The notes: generated from the sequence alone by a model not told the origin. A stretch of DNA of 64,000 bases from CAVVYJ01 sp963752495 (GCA_963752495.1 CAVVYJ010000001.1:124001-188000), one strand, 5' to 3'; positions 35,741 through 45,450 are shown, numbered from the stretch's first letter. Made by a program: numbers and translations.

Positions 35741-37160
35741 CTATATGCCTTCGTGTGCTGCAATAGCCGCAGAAATTGCCGCCGCAAAGAGTTCTGGCGG
35801 TAATTCTGTGGCGTAATTTGTGAGTTCAGGATGCGTTTCTACAAAGCTGGTATTAAAGTTCGCATTCCTGAAATCAGGATGTTTCATAATTTCTTGATAA
35901 TAAGGTATTGTCGTTTTAACCCCATAGACGACCATATCACTCAACGCGCGGCGGCCGCGCTCAATCACGCTTTCCCAATCCAGCGCCCAAACGGTTAGCT
36001 TGGCGCACATCGAATCATAATAAGGCGGAATGACATAGCCACTATATATCGCAGCATCCATGCGCACACCAGGGCCACCCGGCGCATAGTAGCGCGTGAT
36101 TTTACCAAAACTCGGCAGAAAGTCATTTTTAGGGTCTTCCGCATTAATTCGGTACTCCATTGCAAATCCGCGATAGCTAATCTCGCTTTGTTTATATTGC
36201 AAAGGCAAGCCATAGGCAATGCGGATCTGTTCTTGTACGATATCAACACCGGTAATCGTCTCGGTGACAGTGTGCTCAACCTGAAGACGTGTATTCATTT
36301 CCATAAAGTAGAAATTATTCTGAGAGTCGAGCAAGAACTCTACCGTGCCTGCATTTTCGTAACCTACAGCTTTTGCTGCTTTTACTACCTAACCCGCCAA
36401 TATAATCACGTTGCGCTTTTGTTAATTGGGGAGAGGGCGCGATTTCGATGAGCTTTTGGTTGCGACGTTGTATCGAGCAATCACGTTCGAACAAATGAAT
36501 CACGTTACCTTTCGAATCTGCCAGAACCTGCACTTCGATATGGCGAGGCGTGACAACGCATTTTTCCAAAAACACTTCTGGCTTACCAAAAGCTTTGCTT
36601 GCCTCTGAAATGACACGGTCGTAATTGGTTAGCAGATCTTTCTCGCTATCGCAACGGCGAATACCACGTCCGCCGCCGCCATTTGTAGCCTTCAGCATCA
36701 CTGGATAGCCGATTTCCTTGGCAAGTTTAACTGCCGCTTCCAGATTTTCTAAATTACCATCCGACCCCGGCACGCAAGGTATGCCCGCGCCAATCATGGC
36801 GTTACGCGCTTGAATCTTATCGCCCATTTGGCGGATAACAGAAGCATTGGGGCCGATAAATTTAATACCACGACGCGCACATATCTCGGCAAGCTCTGGA
36901 TTTTCTGACAAAAAACCATATCCAGGATGTAGTGCATCGCAGCCTGCAGCAACTGCCACATTGACGATTTGGTGCGCATTTAAATAGCCCGCAACTGGGT
37001 CGGAGCCAATGTTATAAGCTTCATCCGCTTTTTTTACATGCAAGGCGCTACGATCGGCATCGGCATAGATTGCAACAGATTTAATGCCCATTTCAGAGCA
37101 AGCGCGTACAATACGCACAGCAATCTCACCCCGATTTGCCACAAGAATTTTTTTGAACAC
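35741..37160 (-). CDS. pycA: Biotin carboxylase subunit of pyruvate carboxylase (AccC-like), frameshifted near 36390
   Basis: ATP-grasp enzyme that carboxylates the biotin of the partner subunit. It starts MFKKILVANRGEIAVRIVRA, with HPGYGFLSENPE, the Gly-rich loop KATNGGGGRGIR and EKCVVTPRHIEVQV. The frame fails after QRDYIGGL. Deleting one G (about 36390) joins VVKAAKAVGYENAGTVEF to FMEMNTRLQVEHTVTE in the next frame, giving about 472 residues, normal for the family. Housekeeping AccC is similar, but adjacency to pycB supports this role. Confidence 0.86.
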
Positions 37161-37277
37161 GCTAGCGCCCTATAATTGAATGATTAGCTGACTTACAACT
37201 CGGCTGATTGTAACACGCAGGCGCTTTCTAAGAAATACTTAAAGCCTGTAAAATCGCATTTAATAAGCACGAAAATC

Positions 37278-37760
37278 ATGAAACCAATATTAATTAATAA
37301 CTTAGACATTGCCATTAAAAATCAGGAGATTTCTGGTGAAATTGCACTGGAAAACTTAGGCAGATTGACTGAAGCAATCAACAAAACCAGTAATAATGTA
37401 ACGAATATCCGCTACAAGCTTGTCGGTTCGACAAAGAAAATGCACTTGCCAAGCCTGAGGCTAGAGTTAGAAGCAATATTGCCTGTACTTTGCCAGCGCT
37501 GTCTGGAGGAGATGCCAATAGACTTGTCGCTTAAGTTTGATTATGTGATAACAGAAGTAGCGCCACCAGAGTTTGACGAAAACGACGAAATCGATTGGCT
37601 GGAACCTTCTCAGCACATGAACTTGAATGAGCTTATTGAAGATGAATTGCTGATTGCCATGCCAATTGCGCCTGTACATGAGGCGAGTTGCACCAAGGCG
37701 AGCATGCAAAGCGGCGAGAAACCTAATCCTTTTGCAGCATTAAAAGGGCACTTTAAATAG
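37278..37760 (+). CDS. yceD: YceD family protein (DUF177)
   Basis: A 160-residue protein with the paired cysteines of the family (PVLCQRCLEEM), an acidic middle and the C-terminal NPFAALKGHFK typical of YceD. YceD is linked to rRNA processing or accumulation in plants and bacteria, and its exact role is unsettled. It lies upstream of rpmF-plsX, the conserved arrangement. Confidence 0.9.
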   Translation: MKPILINNLDIAIKNQEISGEIALENLGRLTEAINKTSNNVTNIRYKLVGSTKKMHLPSLRLELEAILPVLCQRCLEEMPIDLSLKFDYVITEVAPPEFDENDEIDWLEPSQHMNLNELIEDELLIAMPIAPVHEASCTKASMQSGEKPNPFAALKGHFK

Positions 37761-37778
37761 AATAGTTTGTGTTTTGGT

Positions 37779-37807
37779 TTGCAGCAAGGCGCAAAATAGA
37801 TTATCAT
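37779..37807 (+). promoter_or_regulatory. Possible rpmF promoter
   Basis: TTGCAG at 37779-37784 and TATCAT at 37802-37807 are 17 bases apart, about 58 bases before the rpmF ATG. Confidence 0.4.
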
Positions 37808-37865
37808 TATGGATTAGCTATTTAGCACGTATTTCCAGTATAAATTTTAGGTTTGGAGCATTAAC

Positions 37866-38045
37866 ATGGCAGTTCAACAAAATAAAAAGTCACCTTCAAA
37901 ACGCGGCATGCACCGCTCACACGACTTTTTGGTCAATCCACCTTTAGCAGTTGAGCCAACAACAGGCGAAACACACTTGCGCCATCACGTTAGCCCAAAC
38001 GGCTTTTACCGTGGCCGCAAAGTGATGGCTACAAAAGGCGAGTAA
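37866..38045 (+). CDS. rpmF: 50S ribosomal protein L32
   Basis: A 59-residue L32 starting MAVQQNKKSPSKRGMHRSHD and ending HHVSPNGFYRGRKVMATKGE. GGAG sits before the ATG. It is a non-zinc form, with no CxxC pair. It lies between yceD and plsX. Confidence 0.96.
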   Translation: MAVQQNKKSPSKRGMHRSHDFLVNPPLAVEPTTGETHLRHHVSPNGFYRGRKVMATKGE

Positions 38046-38055
38046 TTCGTCTTTT
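38033..38055 (+). terminator. Terminator-like hairpin over the rpmF stop codon
   Basis: AAAAGGCGA (38033-38041) pairs with TCGTCTTTT (38047-38055) with one G-T pair and a five-base loop. The T tract is short, so termination may be partial. Confidence 0.4.
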
Positions 38056-38072
38056 GACGTTCTGTTACCGCA

Positions 38073-38119
38073 TTAAAATACGCCGCGATATTAAGTTAGC
38101 GCGGCGTTCGCATTTAATG
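38073..38119. repeat. Palindrome between rpmF and plsX
   Basis: ACGCCGCG (38080-38087) pairs with CGCGGCGT (38100-38107), and flanking ATTAAA/TTTAAT extends the stem. There is no T run immediately after the core. It may be an attenuator or a protein-binding site. Confidence 0.4.
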
Positions 38120-38133
38120 TTCAGTTAACTGCG

Positions 38134-38162
38134 TTGACTTTTATCTCACCATCACATCTAAT
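38134..38162 (+). promoter_or_regulatory. Possible plsX promoter
   Basis: TTGACT at 38134-38139 and TCTAAT at 38157-38162 are 17 bases apart, 36 bases before the plsX ATG. Confidence 0.35.
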
Positions 38163-38197
38163 GCGTTCATTAGATAACGCGTAATAAATATTTCACA

Positions 38198-39244
38198 ATG
38201 GATATCACGATTGCAATTGACGCAATGGGCGGAGACCACGGGCCGCACATTACCGTTCCAGCGGCACTAAAAGCGCTCGCAGATGATAAGCGCCTCAACA
38301 TTGTTTTAGTCGGCCTTGCAGATGCAATTCAAGCCGAACTTAAAGCGCGCAAAACCACTCCCAATCCGCGTTTGCGCATTCACCCAACCACAGAAGTGGT
38401 GCTGATGGATGAATCGCCGCAAAGTGCGTTAAAAAATAAAAAAGATTCCTCCATGCGCGTGGCCATTAATTTGGTAAAAAGCGGCGAAGCCAATGCTTGT
38501 GTGAGCGCTGGCAACACGGGTGCGCTCATGGCAACTGCGCGCTTTGTGCTTAAAACACTACCTGGAATTGACAGGCCGGCAATTGCTTCAACTTTACCCA
38601 GCGAAAATGGTACAACTCATATGTTAGACCTTGGCGCCAATGCGGATTGTACGGCGGAGCATTTGTTGCAATTTGCCGTGATGGGTGCAATGTTGGTAAG
38701 CTGCGTAGAGCATAAACCCAACCCGACAGTGGGTCTGCTCAACATCGGCTCGGAAGACATAAAAGGTAACGAAGTGGTAAAACGAACGGCTGAATTATTG
38801 CGAGCAAGCCATTTGAATTTCTATGGCAATGTGGAAGGTGATGACATTTTCAAAGGGACGGTAGATGTTGTGGTCTGCGACGGCTTTGTTGGCAATGTTT
38901 CGTTAAAAACCACAGAAGGTCTGGCGCACATGATGGGCAAGTTTCTGACTCAGGAATTCAAAAGAAACTGGCTGACAAAAATAATGGCGCTGGGTGCCAT
39001 GCCGGTACTTAAGGCATTCAAAAAGCGCTTGGATCCAAGGCTTTATAATGGAGCAAGCTTTTTAGGCTTGCGTGGCATCGTGGTCAAAAGTCACGGCGGG
39101 GCGGATGATGTAGCCTTTAATCACGCCATACAAGTAGCCATTGAAGAAGCTCGCAGTGGCGTGCTTCGTCGTATAACAGAGCAGTTGGAGATTGAGCATA
39201 TCCAGCCACAAACGCATGCAACAACGCCAGAAGAGGTTTCATGA
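38198..39244 (+). CDS. plsX: Phosphate acyltransferase PlsX
   Basis: Converts acyl-ACP to acyl-phosphate for PlsY, linking fatty acid and phospholipid synthesis. It has 348 residues, with IAIDAMGGDHGP at the N-terminus, AGNTGALMA and CDGFVGNVSLKTTEG. The last four bases overlap the fabH start (ATGA). No strong Shine-Dalgarno is visible. Confidence 0.95.
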   Translation: MDITIAIDAMGGDHGPHITVPAALKALADDKRLNIVLVGLADAIQAELKARKTTPNPRLRIHPTTEVVLMDESPQSALKNKKDSSMRVAINLVKSGEANACVSAGNTGALMATARFVLKTLPGIDRPAIASTLPSENGTTHMLDLGANADCTAEHLLQFAVMGAMLVSCVEHKPNPTVGLLNIGSEDIKGNEVVKRTAELLRASHLNFYGNVEGDDIFKGTVDVVVCDGFVGNVSLKTTEGLAHMMGKFLTQEFKRNWLTKIMALGAMPVLKAFKKRLDPRLYNGASFLGLRGIVVKSHGGADDVAFNHAIQVAIEEARSGVLRRITEQLEIEHIQPQTHATTPEEVS

Positions 39245-40185
39245 TCCATTCAAAAATTGCAGGAACCGGCAGTTATCTTCCGGAAAAAATACTTAAAAAT
39301 GCCGATCTAGAAAAAATGGTGGATACCACTGATGAGTGGATATTTTCGCGTACAGGCATTCGTGAGCGCCATATTGCAGCAAAGGATGAACTTACCAGCG
39401 ATTTGGCGTTAATAGCATCGCAAAATGCTATCGCTAGCGCGGATATTGATGTTAATGAGATTGATTTAATTATTGTTGCAACAACGACACCGGACAAGAT
39501 ATTTCCTAGTGTGGCGACGATGTTGCAACGCAAATTGGGTATCGCAGGCTGTCCTGCATTTGATGTGCAGGCTGTTTGTAGCGGCTTTGTTTATGCGCTT
39601 GCCACTGCCGATAACTTTATAAAATCTAATGCCGCAAAGTGCGCACTGGTTGTGGGAGCGGAAACCTTTTCAAGCATCACGGACTATAGCGACAGAAGCA
39701 ATTGTATTTTGTGGGGCGATGGTGCTGGCGCGGTGGTTTTACAGGCTTCCAATGAGTCGGGTATTTTATCTACGCACATCCATGCTGATGGCAACTATGA
39801 AAAAATGCTGCATGTACCTAGGAAGCCAGAGGGCAAGGATACTGTACACATGGAAGGCAATGCTGTTTTTAAAATGGCTGTGAATACCCTAGACCAAATT
39901 GTGGACGAAACACTTGCTGCGAACAACATGCAAAAGTCAGACATTGATTGGCTGGTGCCGCATCAAGCTAACATCAGGATTTTGCAGGCAACCGCTAAAA
40001 AACTGGATATGTCGATGGATAAGGTAGTGGTAACCATAGATAAGCATGGCAACACTTCGGCGGCATCCATTCCGCTGGCGCTGGATATCGCCGTGCGTGA
40101 TGGCAGAATTAAGCGTGGGCAAATAGTCCTGATGGAAGCGTTTGGCGGTGGATTCACGTGGGGTTCAGCATTGGTAAGGTATTAG
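39241..40185 (+). CDS. fabH: 3-oxoacyl-[ACP] synthase III (FabH)
   Basis: Initiates fatty acid synthesis by condensing acetyl-CoA with malonyl-ACP. It has 314 residues with the Cys-His-Asn triad visible in DVQAVCSGFVYAL, VPHQANIRI and KHGNTSAASIP. It is translationally coupled to plsX. Confidence 0.96.
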   Translation: MIHSKIAGTGSYLPEKILKNADLEKMVDTTDEWIFSRTGIRERHIAAKDELTSDLALIASQNAIASADIDVNEIDLIIVATTTPDKIFPSVATMLQRKLGIAGCPAFDVQAVCSGFVYALATADNFIKSNAAKCALVVGAETFSSITDYSDRSNCILWGDGAGAVVLQASNESGILSTHIHADGNYEKMLHVPRKPEGKDTVHMEGNAVFKMAVNTLDQIVDETLAANNMQKSDIDWLVPHQANIRILQATAKKLDMSMDKVVVTIDKHGNTSAASIPLALDIAVRDGRIKRGQIVLMEAFGGGFTWGSALVRY

Positions 40186-40243
40186 TTTTATATTAATATC
40201 AATTAGTTATTTAATTTTATTAAAGTAAATTATATTAAAAATC

Positions 40244-41164
40244 ATGAGTAAATTAGCCTTCTTTTTTCCTGGTCAAGGCTCACAGTCGGTCGGCATGATG
40301 GGTGGTTTTGGCGATTCAAAAGTCGTTAGAGAAACATTTATTGAAGCATCTGATATTTTAGGTGTGGATTTTTGGGCAATGGCAACCGAACCCAATGAAG
40401 CCATCAACCAAACCACCAATACACAACCCATCATGCTCACTGCCGGCATTGCTACTTTACGCGCCTACAATCAAGCAAGCGGACCACAAGCTAATATCTA
40501 TGCGGGTCACAGCTTGGGCGAATATACAGCTTTGGTTGCGGCAGAGGCGATTAGTTTTGCAGATGCTTTACCGCTCGTGAAATATCGTGCTGAAATTATG
40601 CAAAGTGCTGTGCCTGATGGCGTGGGCGCGATGGCGGCTATACTGGGTTTGGACGATGAAAGTATTCGCGCTGTGTGTGCGGAAGCCGCACAAAACGAGA
40701 TTCTGGAGGCTGTGAATTACAACTCTATCGGTCAAGTGGTAATTGCGGGAAACAAAGCGGCTGTAGAACGTGGTATGGAGCTCGCCAAAGCCAGAGAAGC
40801 CAAAAAAGTCGTATTGCTACCTGTTAGCGTACCTTCGCATTGCGCTTTGATGAAGCCCGCCGCTGAAAAGTTAGCAGAATATCTAAAAACTGTTGCGGTG
40901 AATGTTCCAAAGATTCCTGTTATTCACAATGCGGATGTGGCGAGTTATAGCGATTCAGCTAAAATAAAAGATGCATTGGTGCGACAACTTCATTCGCCAG
41001 TGCGTTGGGTAGAAACTGTACAGGAAGTTCATGCACAAGGTGTAACACGTGCCGCAGAGTGTGGGCCAGGCAAGGTGCTGGCAGGTTTAACAAAACGTAT
41101 TACGGCTGAGTTGCTTTGCACTGCTTTAATCAGCAGTGAGGCTATTTCAGGCTTTATTGAATAA
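40244..41164 (+). CDS. fabD: Malonyl CoA-acyl carrier protein transacylase
   Basis: Loads malonyl units onto ACP. It has 306 residues with FFPGQGSQSVGM, the nucleophile motif GHSLGEYTALV and the catalytic His in SVPSHCALM. The 58-base gap after fabH is nearly all A/T and gives no Shine-Dalgarno, which is unlike most starts in this operon. Confidence 0.96.
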   Translation: MSKLAFFFPGQGSQSVGMMGGFGDSKVVRETFIEASDILGVDFWAMATEPNEAINQTTNTQPIMLTAGIATLRAYNQASGPQANIYAGHSLGEYTALVAAEAISFADALPLVKYRAEIMQSAVPDGVGAMAAILGLDDESIRAVCAEAAQNEILEAVNYNSIGQVVIAGNKAAVERGMELAKAREAKKVVLLPVSVPSHCALMKPAAEKLAEYLKTVAVNVPKIPVIHNADVASYSDSAKIKDALVRQLHSPVRWVETVQEVHAQGVTRAAECGPGKVLAGLTKRITAELLCTALISSEAISGFIE

Positions 41165-41176
41165 GGGGCAGATCAT

Positions 41177-41917
41177 ATGCTAGAAAATCAAATCGCGTTA
41201 GTCACAGGGGCAAGTCGCGGCATTGGCGCCGCGATCGCACAAGCGCTAGGCAAACAAGGTGCAACGGTCATTGGTACAGCAACTTCTGCAGCTGGAGCCG
41301 ATAACATCAATGCATCATTTAAAGCGGCAGGTATTAAAGGTCTGGGGTTGGCCTTGGATGTTAACAATAGCGCACAAATTGAAGCCGTGTTAAAAGAAAT
41401 CAGCGAAAAATTTGGTGATGTGACTATTTTGGTGAATAACGCCGGCATTACTAAAGATACGCTCTTAATGCGCATGAGCGATGAGGATTGGGATGCAGTG
41501 ATTTCGACAAATCTAAGCTCAGTTTATCGCATGAGCAAAGCCGTGCTTCGCCCCATGATGAAGGCGCGTACAGGCCGTATTATCAGCATTTCCAGCGTAG
41601 TAGGGCATATGGGCAACGCGGGGCAAACCAATTACGCGGCAGCCAAGGCGGGAATGGCAGGTTTTACCAAATCGATGGCATCCGAGGTAGGTAGCCGCAA
41701 TATCACAGTTAACTGCGTGGCACCTGGATTTATTGAAACCGACATGACAGCAGAGTTGCCAGATGACATTAAAAAACAAATGCTCGAACGCGTACCGCTT
41801 GGCCGCTTAGGCAATGTGGCAGAGATTGCCGCAGCTGTAGTTTTTCTTGCTTCGCCAAGTGCAGCATATATTACAGGTGAAACCATTCATGTGAATGGTG
41901 GCATGTACATGGCGTAA
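41177..41917 (+). CDS. fabG: 3-oxoacyl-[ACP] reductase FabG
   Basis: NADPH-dependent short-chain dehydrogenase reducing the keto intermediate. It has 246 residues with TGASRGIGAAIAQAL, NNAGITKD, catalytic Ser in ISISSVVG and YAAAKAG. The C-terminal GETIHVNGGMYMA is typical of FabG. It starts 12 bases after fabD. Confidence 0.96.
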   Translation: MLENQIALVTGASRGIGAAIAQALGKQGATVIGTATSAAGADNINASFKAAGIKGLGLALDVNNSAQIEAVLKEISEKFGDVTILVNNAGITKDTLLMRMSDEDWDAVISTNLSSVYRMSKAVLRPMMKARTGRIISISSVVGHMGNAGQTNYAAAKAGMAGFTKSMASEVGSRNITVNCVAPGFIETDMTAELPDDIKKQMLERVPLGRLGNVAEIAAAVVFLASPSAAYITGETIHVNGGMYMA

Positions 41918-41931
41918 ATAAAATTCATCTT

Positions 41932-41959
41932 TTGTATTCTTGCAGAGTTTTGGTAGAAT
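41932..41959 (+). promoter_or_regulatory. Possible acpP promoter
   Basis: TTGTAT at 41932-41937 and TAGAAT at 41954-41959 are 16 bases apart. A separate promoter fits the high demand for ACP. Confidence 0.45.
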
Positions 41960-42005
41960 ACGCACTTAGCTTAAAGGCTAATTTTTAATCAAAGGGGTAA
42001 TTTAG

Positions 42006-42242
42006 ATGTCTGACATCGAACAACGTGTTAAAAAAATCGTTTGCGAACAATTGGGTGCAAACGAAGCTGACGTAAAAAATGCATCATCATTCGTGGATGA
42101 TTTGGGTGCAGATTCTCTTGATACAGTAGAGCTAGTGATGGCTCTGGAAGAAGAATTTGATTGCGAAATCCCTGATGACGAAGCGGAAAAAATCACCACC
42201 GTGCAGCAAGCGATTGACTACGTCAACGCAAACCTCAAATAA
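42006..42242 (+). CDS. acpP: Acyl carrier protein
   Basis: Acidic 78-residue carrier. The phosphopantetheine serine is in DDLGADSLDTVELVMALEE. AAAGGGG precedes the ATG. An attenuator-like hairpin separates it from fabF. Confidence 0.98.
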   Translation: MSDIEQRVKKIVCEQLGANEADVKNASSFVDDLGADSLDTVELVMALEEEFDCEIPDDEAEKITTVQQAIDYVNANLK

Positions 42243-42253
42243 ATTCAATACTT

Positions 42254-42280
42254 TTAGCCCGCCTAAAGCGGGCTAATTTC
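42254..42280 (+). terminator. Attenuator-like hairpin between acpP and fabF
   Basis: TTAGCCCGC (42254-42262) pairs with GCGGGCTAA (42268-42276) around a CTAAA loop, followed by a weak TTTCT tail. Partial termination would keep acpP above fabF. Confidence 0.65.
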
Positions 42281-42288
42281 TAATCATT

Positions 42289-43536
42289 ATGTCAAAACCA
42301 CTTGAATCAAAGCGGCGGGTCGTAGTTACTGGCTTGGGCGTTGTGTCTCCGGTTGGAATCGGAACATCGACCGCTTGGGCTAATCTTGTTGCAGGGAAAT
42401 CCGGCATTTCGCGCATCACCAAGTTTGATCCCAGCGCTTTTTCCTCGCAAATTGCGGGTGAAGTAAAAGATTTCAATGTTGAAGATTTTATTTCTGCCAA
42501 AGAAGCGCGACGCATGGATACGTTCATCCAGTACGGCTTGGCAGCTGGGATAGAAGCGTTCAAAGACAGTGGCATTGTAGTGACCGAAGAAAACGCAGAG
42601 CGTATTGGTGTGGAAATCGGCTCTGGCATTGGCGGCTTGGGCTTGATTGAATCTACCAATGATACTTATGATGAAGGTGGCCCGCGTAAGATTTCACCGT
42701 TTTTTATTCCAGGTACCATCATTAACATGATCTCTGGTAACTTGAGCATCATGTTCGGCTTAAAAGGACCGAATGTGGCGATTGTGACTGCCTGCACCAC
42801 AGGTACACACTGTATTGGTGATGCTGCAAGAATGATTGAATACGGCGATGCGGATGTGATGGTAGCAGGCGGCGCAGAAGCGGCGATTACAGAGCTTTCT
42901 GTTGGTGGTTTTGCATCTGCGCGCGCGCTTTCGAATCGCAATGACGATCCCGCAACTGCAAGTCGCCCTTGGGACAAAGACCGCGACGGTTTTGTGATAG
43001 GCGAGGGCGCAGGCGTGATGGTGCTGGAAGAGTATGAACACGCCAAAGCGCGTGGTGCGAAAATATATGCTGAGCTTGTGGGTTATGGTATGAGCGCAGA
43101 TGCATACCATATGACAGCACCCAATATGGACGGGCCTCGCAGGTCAATGGTGAATGCGCTTAAAAATGCCGGGGTCAATACAGATCAAGTGCAGTTTATG
43201 AACGCGCATGGCACATCGACGCCTTTGGGCGATACAAACGAAACCAACGCGATTAAAGCGACTTTTGGTGACCATGCATACAAGTTAGTGGTTAACTCGA
43301 CAAAATCGATGACAGGGCACTTATTAGGCGGCGCAGGCGGCTTAGAAAGCGTGTTTACTGTGCTATCTATCCACAATCAGATTTCTCCACCGACGATTAA
43401 TATTTTTAACCAAGACCCCGAATGCGATCTGGATTATTGCGCCAATACCGCGCGGGATATTAAAATTGAATACGCGCTTAAAAATAACTTTGGTTTCGGT
43501 GGTACCAACGGTTCTTTGGTTTTCAAGAAAATATAG
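42289..43536 (+). CDS. fabF: 3-oxoacyl-[ACP] synthase II (FabF)
   Basis: Elongating beta-ketoacyl synthase. It has 415 residues with VVVTGLGVVSPVG at the N-terminus, the nucleophile in VTACTTGTHCIGD, His in AHGTSTPLGD and His in STKSMTGHLLGGAGGLE. It is last of the fab genes before a strong terminator. Confidence 0.96.
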   Translation: MSKPLESKRRVVVTGLGVVSPVGIGTSTAWANLVAGKSGISRITKFDPSAFSSQIAGEVKDFNVEDFISAKEARRMDTFIQYGLAAGIEAFKDSGIVVTEENAERIGVEIGSGIGGLGLIESTNDTYDEGGPRKISPFFIPGTIINMISGNLSIMFGLKGPNVAIVTACTTGTHCIGDAARMIEYGDADVMVAGGAEAAITELSVGGFASARALSNRNDDPATASRPWDKDRDGFVIGEGAGVMVLEEYEHAKARGAKIYAELVGYGMSADAYHMTAPNMDGPRRSMVNALKNAGVNTDQVQFMNAHGTSTPLGDTNETNAIKATFGDHAYKLVVNSTKSMTGHLLGGAGGLESVFTVLSIHNQISPPTINIFNQDPECDLDYCANTARDIKIEYALKNNFGFGGTNGSLVFKKI

Positions 43537-43553
43537 CAAATTACACATGAATT

Positions 43554-43590
43554 AAAAAAAGCCTGCAGAAATTGAATTGCAGGCTTTTTT
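43554..43590 (+). terminator. Rho-independent terminator after fabF
   Basis: GCCTGCA (43561-43567) pairs with TGCAGGC (43578-43584). A run of A before and T after extends the stem. Confidence 0.9.
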
Positions 43591-43621
43591 GTTGGCGGTT
43601 GCTATGGTTTAATTGCGTCTG

Positions 43622-44440
43622 ATGACAAATAAACACGCGCACATCGTCAATGGCAATTTAAATAGTGGTATATCTCCGCTAGATCGTGGCTTAGCTTATG
43701 GCGATGGCGTATTTCGCACACTTAAAATGGTAGATGGCTTGCCGGAACAATGGCCGGCGCATTACCAAAAATTGGTAGCAGATTGCGGTGCAATTGGCAT
43801 TGTTTGCCCAAGCGCGGAGTTGCTCATGAGTGATTTGCAGCAACTATTTTTGCCGGATGAAACTTCTGTGGCCAAAATCATTATCACGCGCGGGGAAGGC
43901 GAACGCGGGTATGCGCCGCCAGCAATAACGGCGCCTATGAGACTTGTCATCAAATCTGCCGTGCCAGACTATGCGGAAACTAACTTTAGCGAAGGTGTGA
44001 ATTTGCATGTGTGCGAGACGCGTTTAGCGCATCAACCTAGGCTGGCAGGCGTAAAGCATTTGAATCGGCTAGAAAATGTGCTGGCGCGCATGGAGTGGCA
44101 TGCGCCTGAAATTAGCGAAGGTATCATGTTGGATTTTCAAGATAACGTGATTGAATGCACGTCTGCGAATATTTTTGCCCGTTTTGGCGATGGGCTATTT
44201 ACCCCAAGCCTTGATTTGTGCGGCATTGCAGGCATTACCAGACAGCGCATCTTAGAACTTGCACATACGCTGGGGCTGGTTGCCAAAATTGAAATTTTAA
44301 ATTTAGAGAGGCTACTTCTGGCGGACGAAGTGATGATATGCAACAGCCTCTACGGTGTGTGGCAGGTGCGTAGTGTGCAAGGTAGGACATGGGCAAAACA
44401 AAACCTAGCCGCTGATTTGAGAAAAGCCTTGTTGAGATGA
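43622..44440 (+). CDS. pabC: Aminodeoxychorismate lyase (PabC)
   Basis: Class IV PLP enzyme releasing p-aminobenzoate for folate. From ATG 43622 it has 272 residues, with GLAYGDGVFRTLKM, the PLP lysine in GVKHLNRLENV and ECTSANIF. The frame also allows TTG at 43613, but ATG 43622 fits the family start MTNKHAHIVNG. It overlaps mltG by four bases. Confidence 0.92.
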   Translation: MTNKHAHIVNGNLNSGISPLDRGLAYGDGVFRTLKMVDGLPEQWPAHYQKLVADCGAIGIVCPSAELLMSDLQQLFLPDETSVAKIIITRGEGERGYAPPAITAPMRLVIKSAVPDYAETNFSEGVNLHVCETRLAHQPRLAGVKHLNRLENVLARMEWHAPEISEGIMLDFQDNVIECTSANIFARFGDGLFTPSLDLCGIAGITRQRILELAHTLGLVAKIEILNLERLLLADEVMICNSLYGVWQVRSVQGRTWAKQNLAADLRKALLR

Positions 44441-45450
44441 AGCATTTAATCAAACTTAGTTTCCTGACTGGGCTAGCATGCTTGTTGAGCCTAGCCTGCT
44501 GGCTGGCTTACTACGCTAAAGCGCCGCTTAATTTATCGCCAGATGCGCAAGAAATCACCATCAAACCCAAAAGTAGCTTAACAAGTATCGCCAATCAGCT
44601 GGTAGAACAAGGTGTTATAAAACAGGCGTGGCCTTTTATATTGCTGGCGCGCGTTTTGCACAAAGAGCCTTACCTTCAAGCTGGTGATTACACCCTTAAC
44701 AAAAATGTTAACCCTTATCAGTTATTACTTTCACTTAATCATGGCAAAGCTACGCAGGGAAGTATTACATTTATTGAGGGGAAAACTTTCAAGCAAATGC
44801 TTGAAAAACTCGCACAGAATGATGCCGTAAAACATACCACACAAGGCATGTCGGCCAAAGAGGTGATGCAGGCAGTGAGTGGTAAAAGTCAGCATCCGGA
44901 AGGACTGTTCTTTCCTGACACCTTTTATTTTGATCGAGGCACTCAGGATATCGTGTTGCTCAAGCGTTCTTATGAAATCATGCAAGCTAAGCTATCAAGC
45001 GCTTGGACCACAAGGGCCAGTGGATTGCCTTATAAGAATAGTTACGAAGCGCTGATTATGGCTTCTATTGTGGAAAAAGAAACCGGAAAAGCAAGCGAAC
45101 GCCCTATGATTGCCGGCGTGTTTATTAACCGTCTGCGTATTGGCATGCGTCTGCAGACCGATCCTACGGTGATTTATGGGATAGGGGATAAATATGATGG
45201 CAATATTCGTAAAAAAGATCTGGGAGCTGACACAGCATACAATACTTACACTCGAGATGGCCTGCCACCAACCCCAATTGCAATGCCAGGAGCGGCTTCA
45301 ATCGAAGCGGCGCTGCATCCGAAACACACCAAAGCACTCTATTTTGTAGGTAAAGGCGACGGCAGTCACGAGTTTTCAAATTCTTTAGCGGAACATAATC
45401 GTGCTGTGGCAAAATACCAATTAAAGCAGAAAGTTAAAAAAACAAAATAA
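44437..45450 (+). CDS. mltG: Endolytic murein transglycosylase MltG
   Basis: Inner-membrane lytic transglycosylase that terminates glycan strands. It has 337 residues with one N-terminal TM segment (about 6-26), a LysM-like region and the YceG domain, with the catalytic Glu in ASIVEKETG and RLQTDPTVIYG. pabC-mltG-tmk-holB is a conserved order. Confidence 0.95.
   Translation: MKHLIKLSFLTGLACLLSLACWLAYYAKAPLNLSPDAQEITIKPKSSLTSIANQLVEQGVIKQAWPFILLARVLHKEPYLQAGDYTLNKNVNPYQLLLSLNHGKATQGSITFIEGKTFKQMLEKLAQNDAVKHTTQGMSAKEVMQAVSGKSQHPEGLFFPDTFYFDRGTQDIVLLKRSYEIMQAKLSSAWTTRASGLPYKNSYEALIMASIVEKETGKASERPMIAGVFINRLRIGMRLQTDPTVIYGIGDKYDGNIRKKDLGADTAYNTYTRDGLPPTPIAMPGAASIEAALHPKHTKALYFVGKGDGSHEFSNSLAEHNRAVAKYQLKQKVKKTK

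Noticed and set aside
40186..40243. AT-rich gap before fabD as a replication origin or unwinding element
   Set aside because: It is only 58 bases, with no DnaA boxes or origin-linked genes around it.
42666..43147. Long antisense frames over fabF and other genes
   Set aside because: They are shadows of strongly conserved coding sequence, with no ribosome binding sites or recognisable products.
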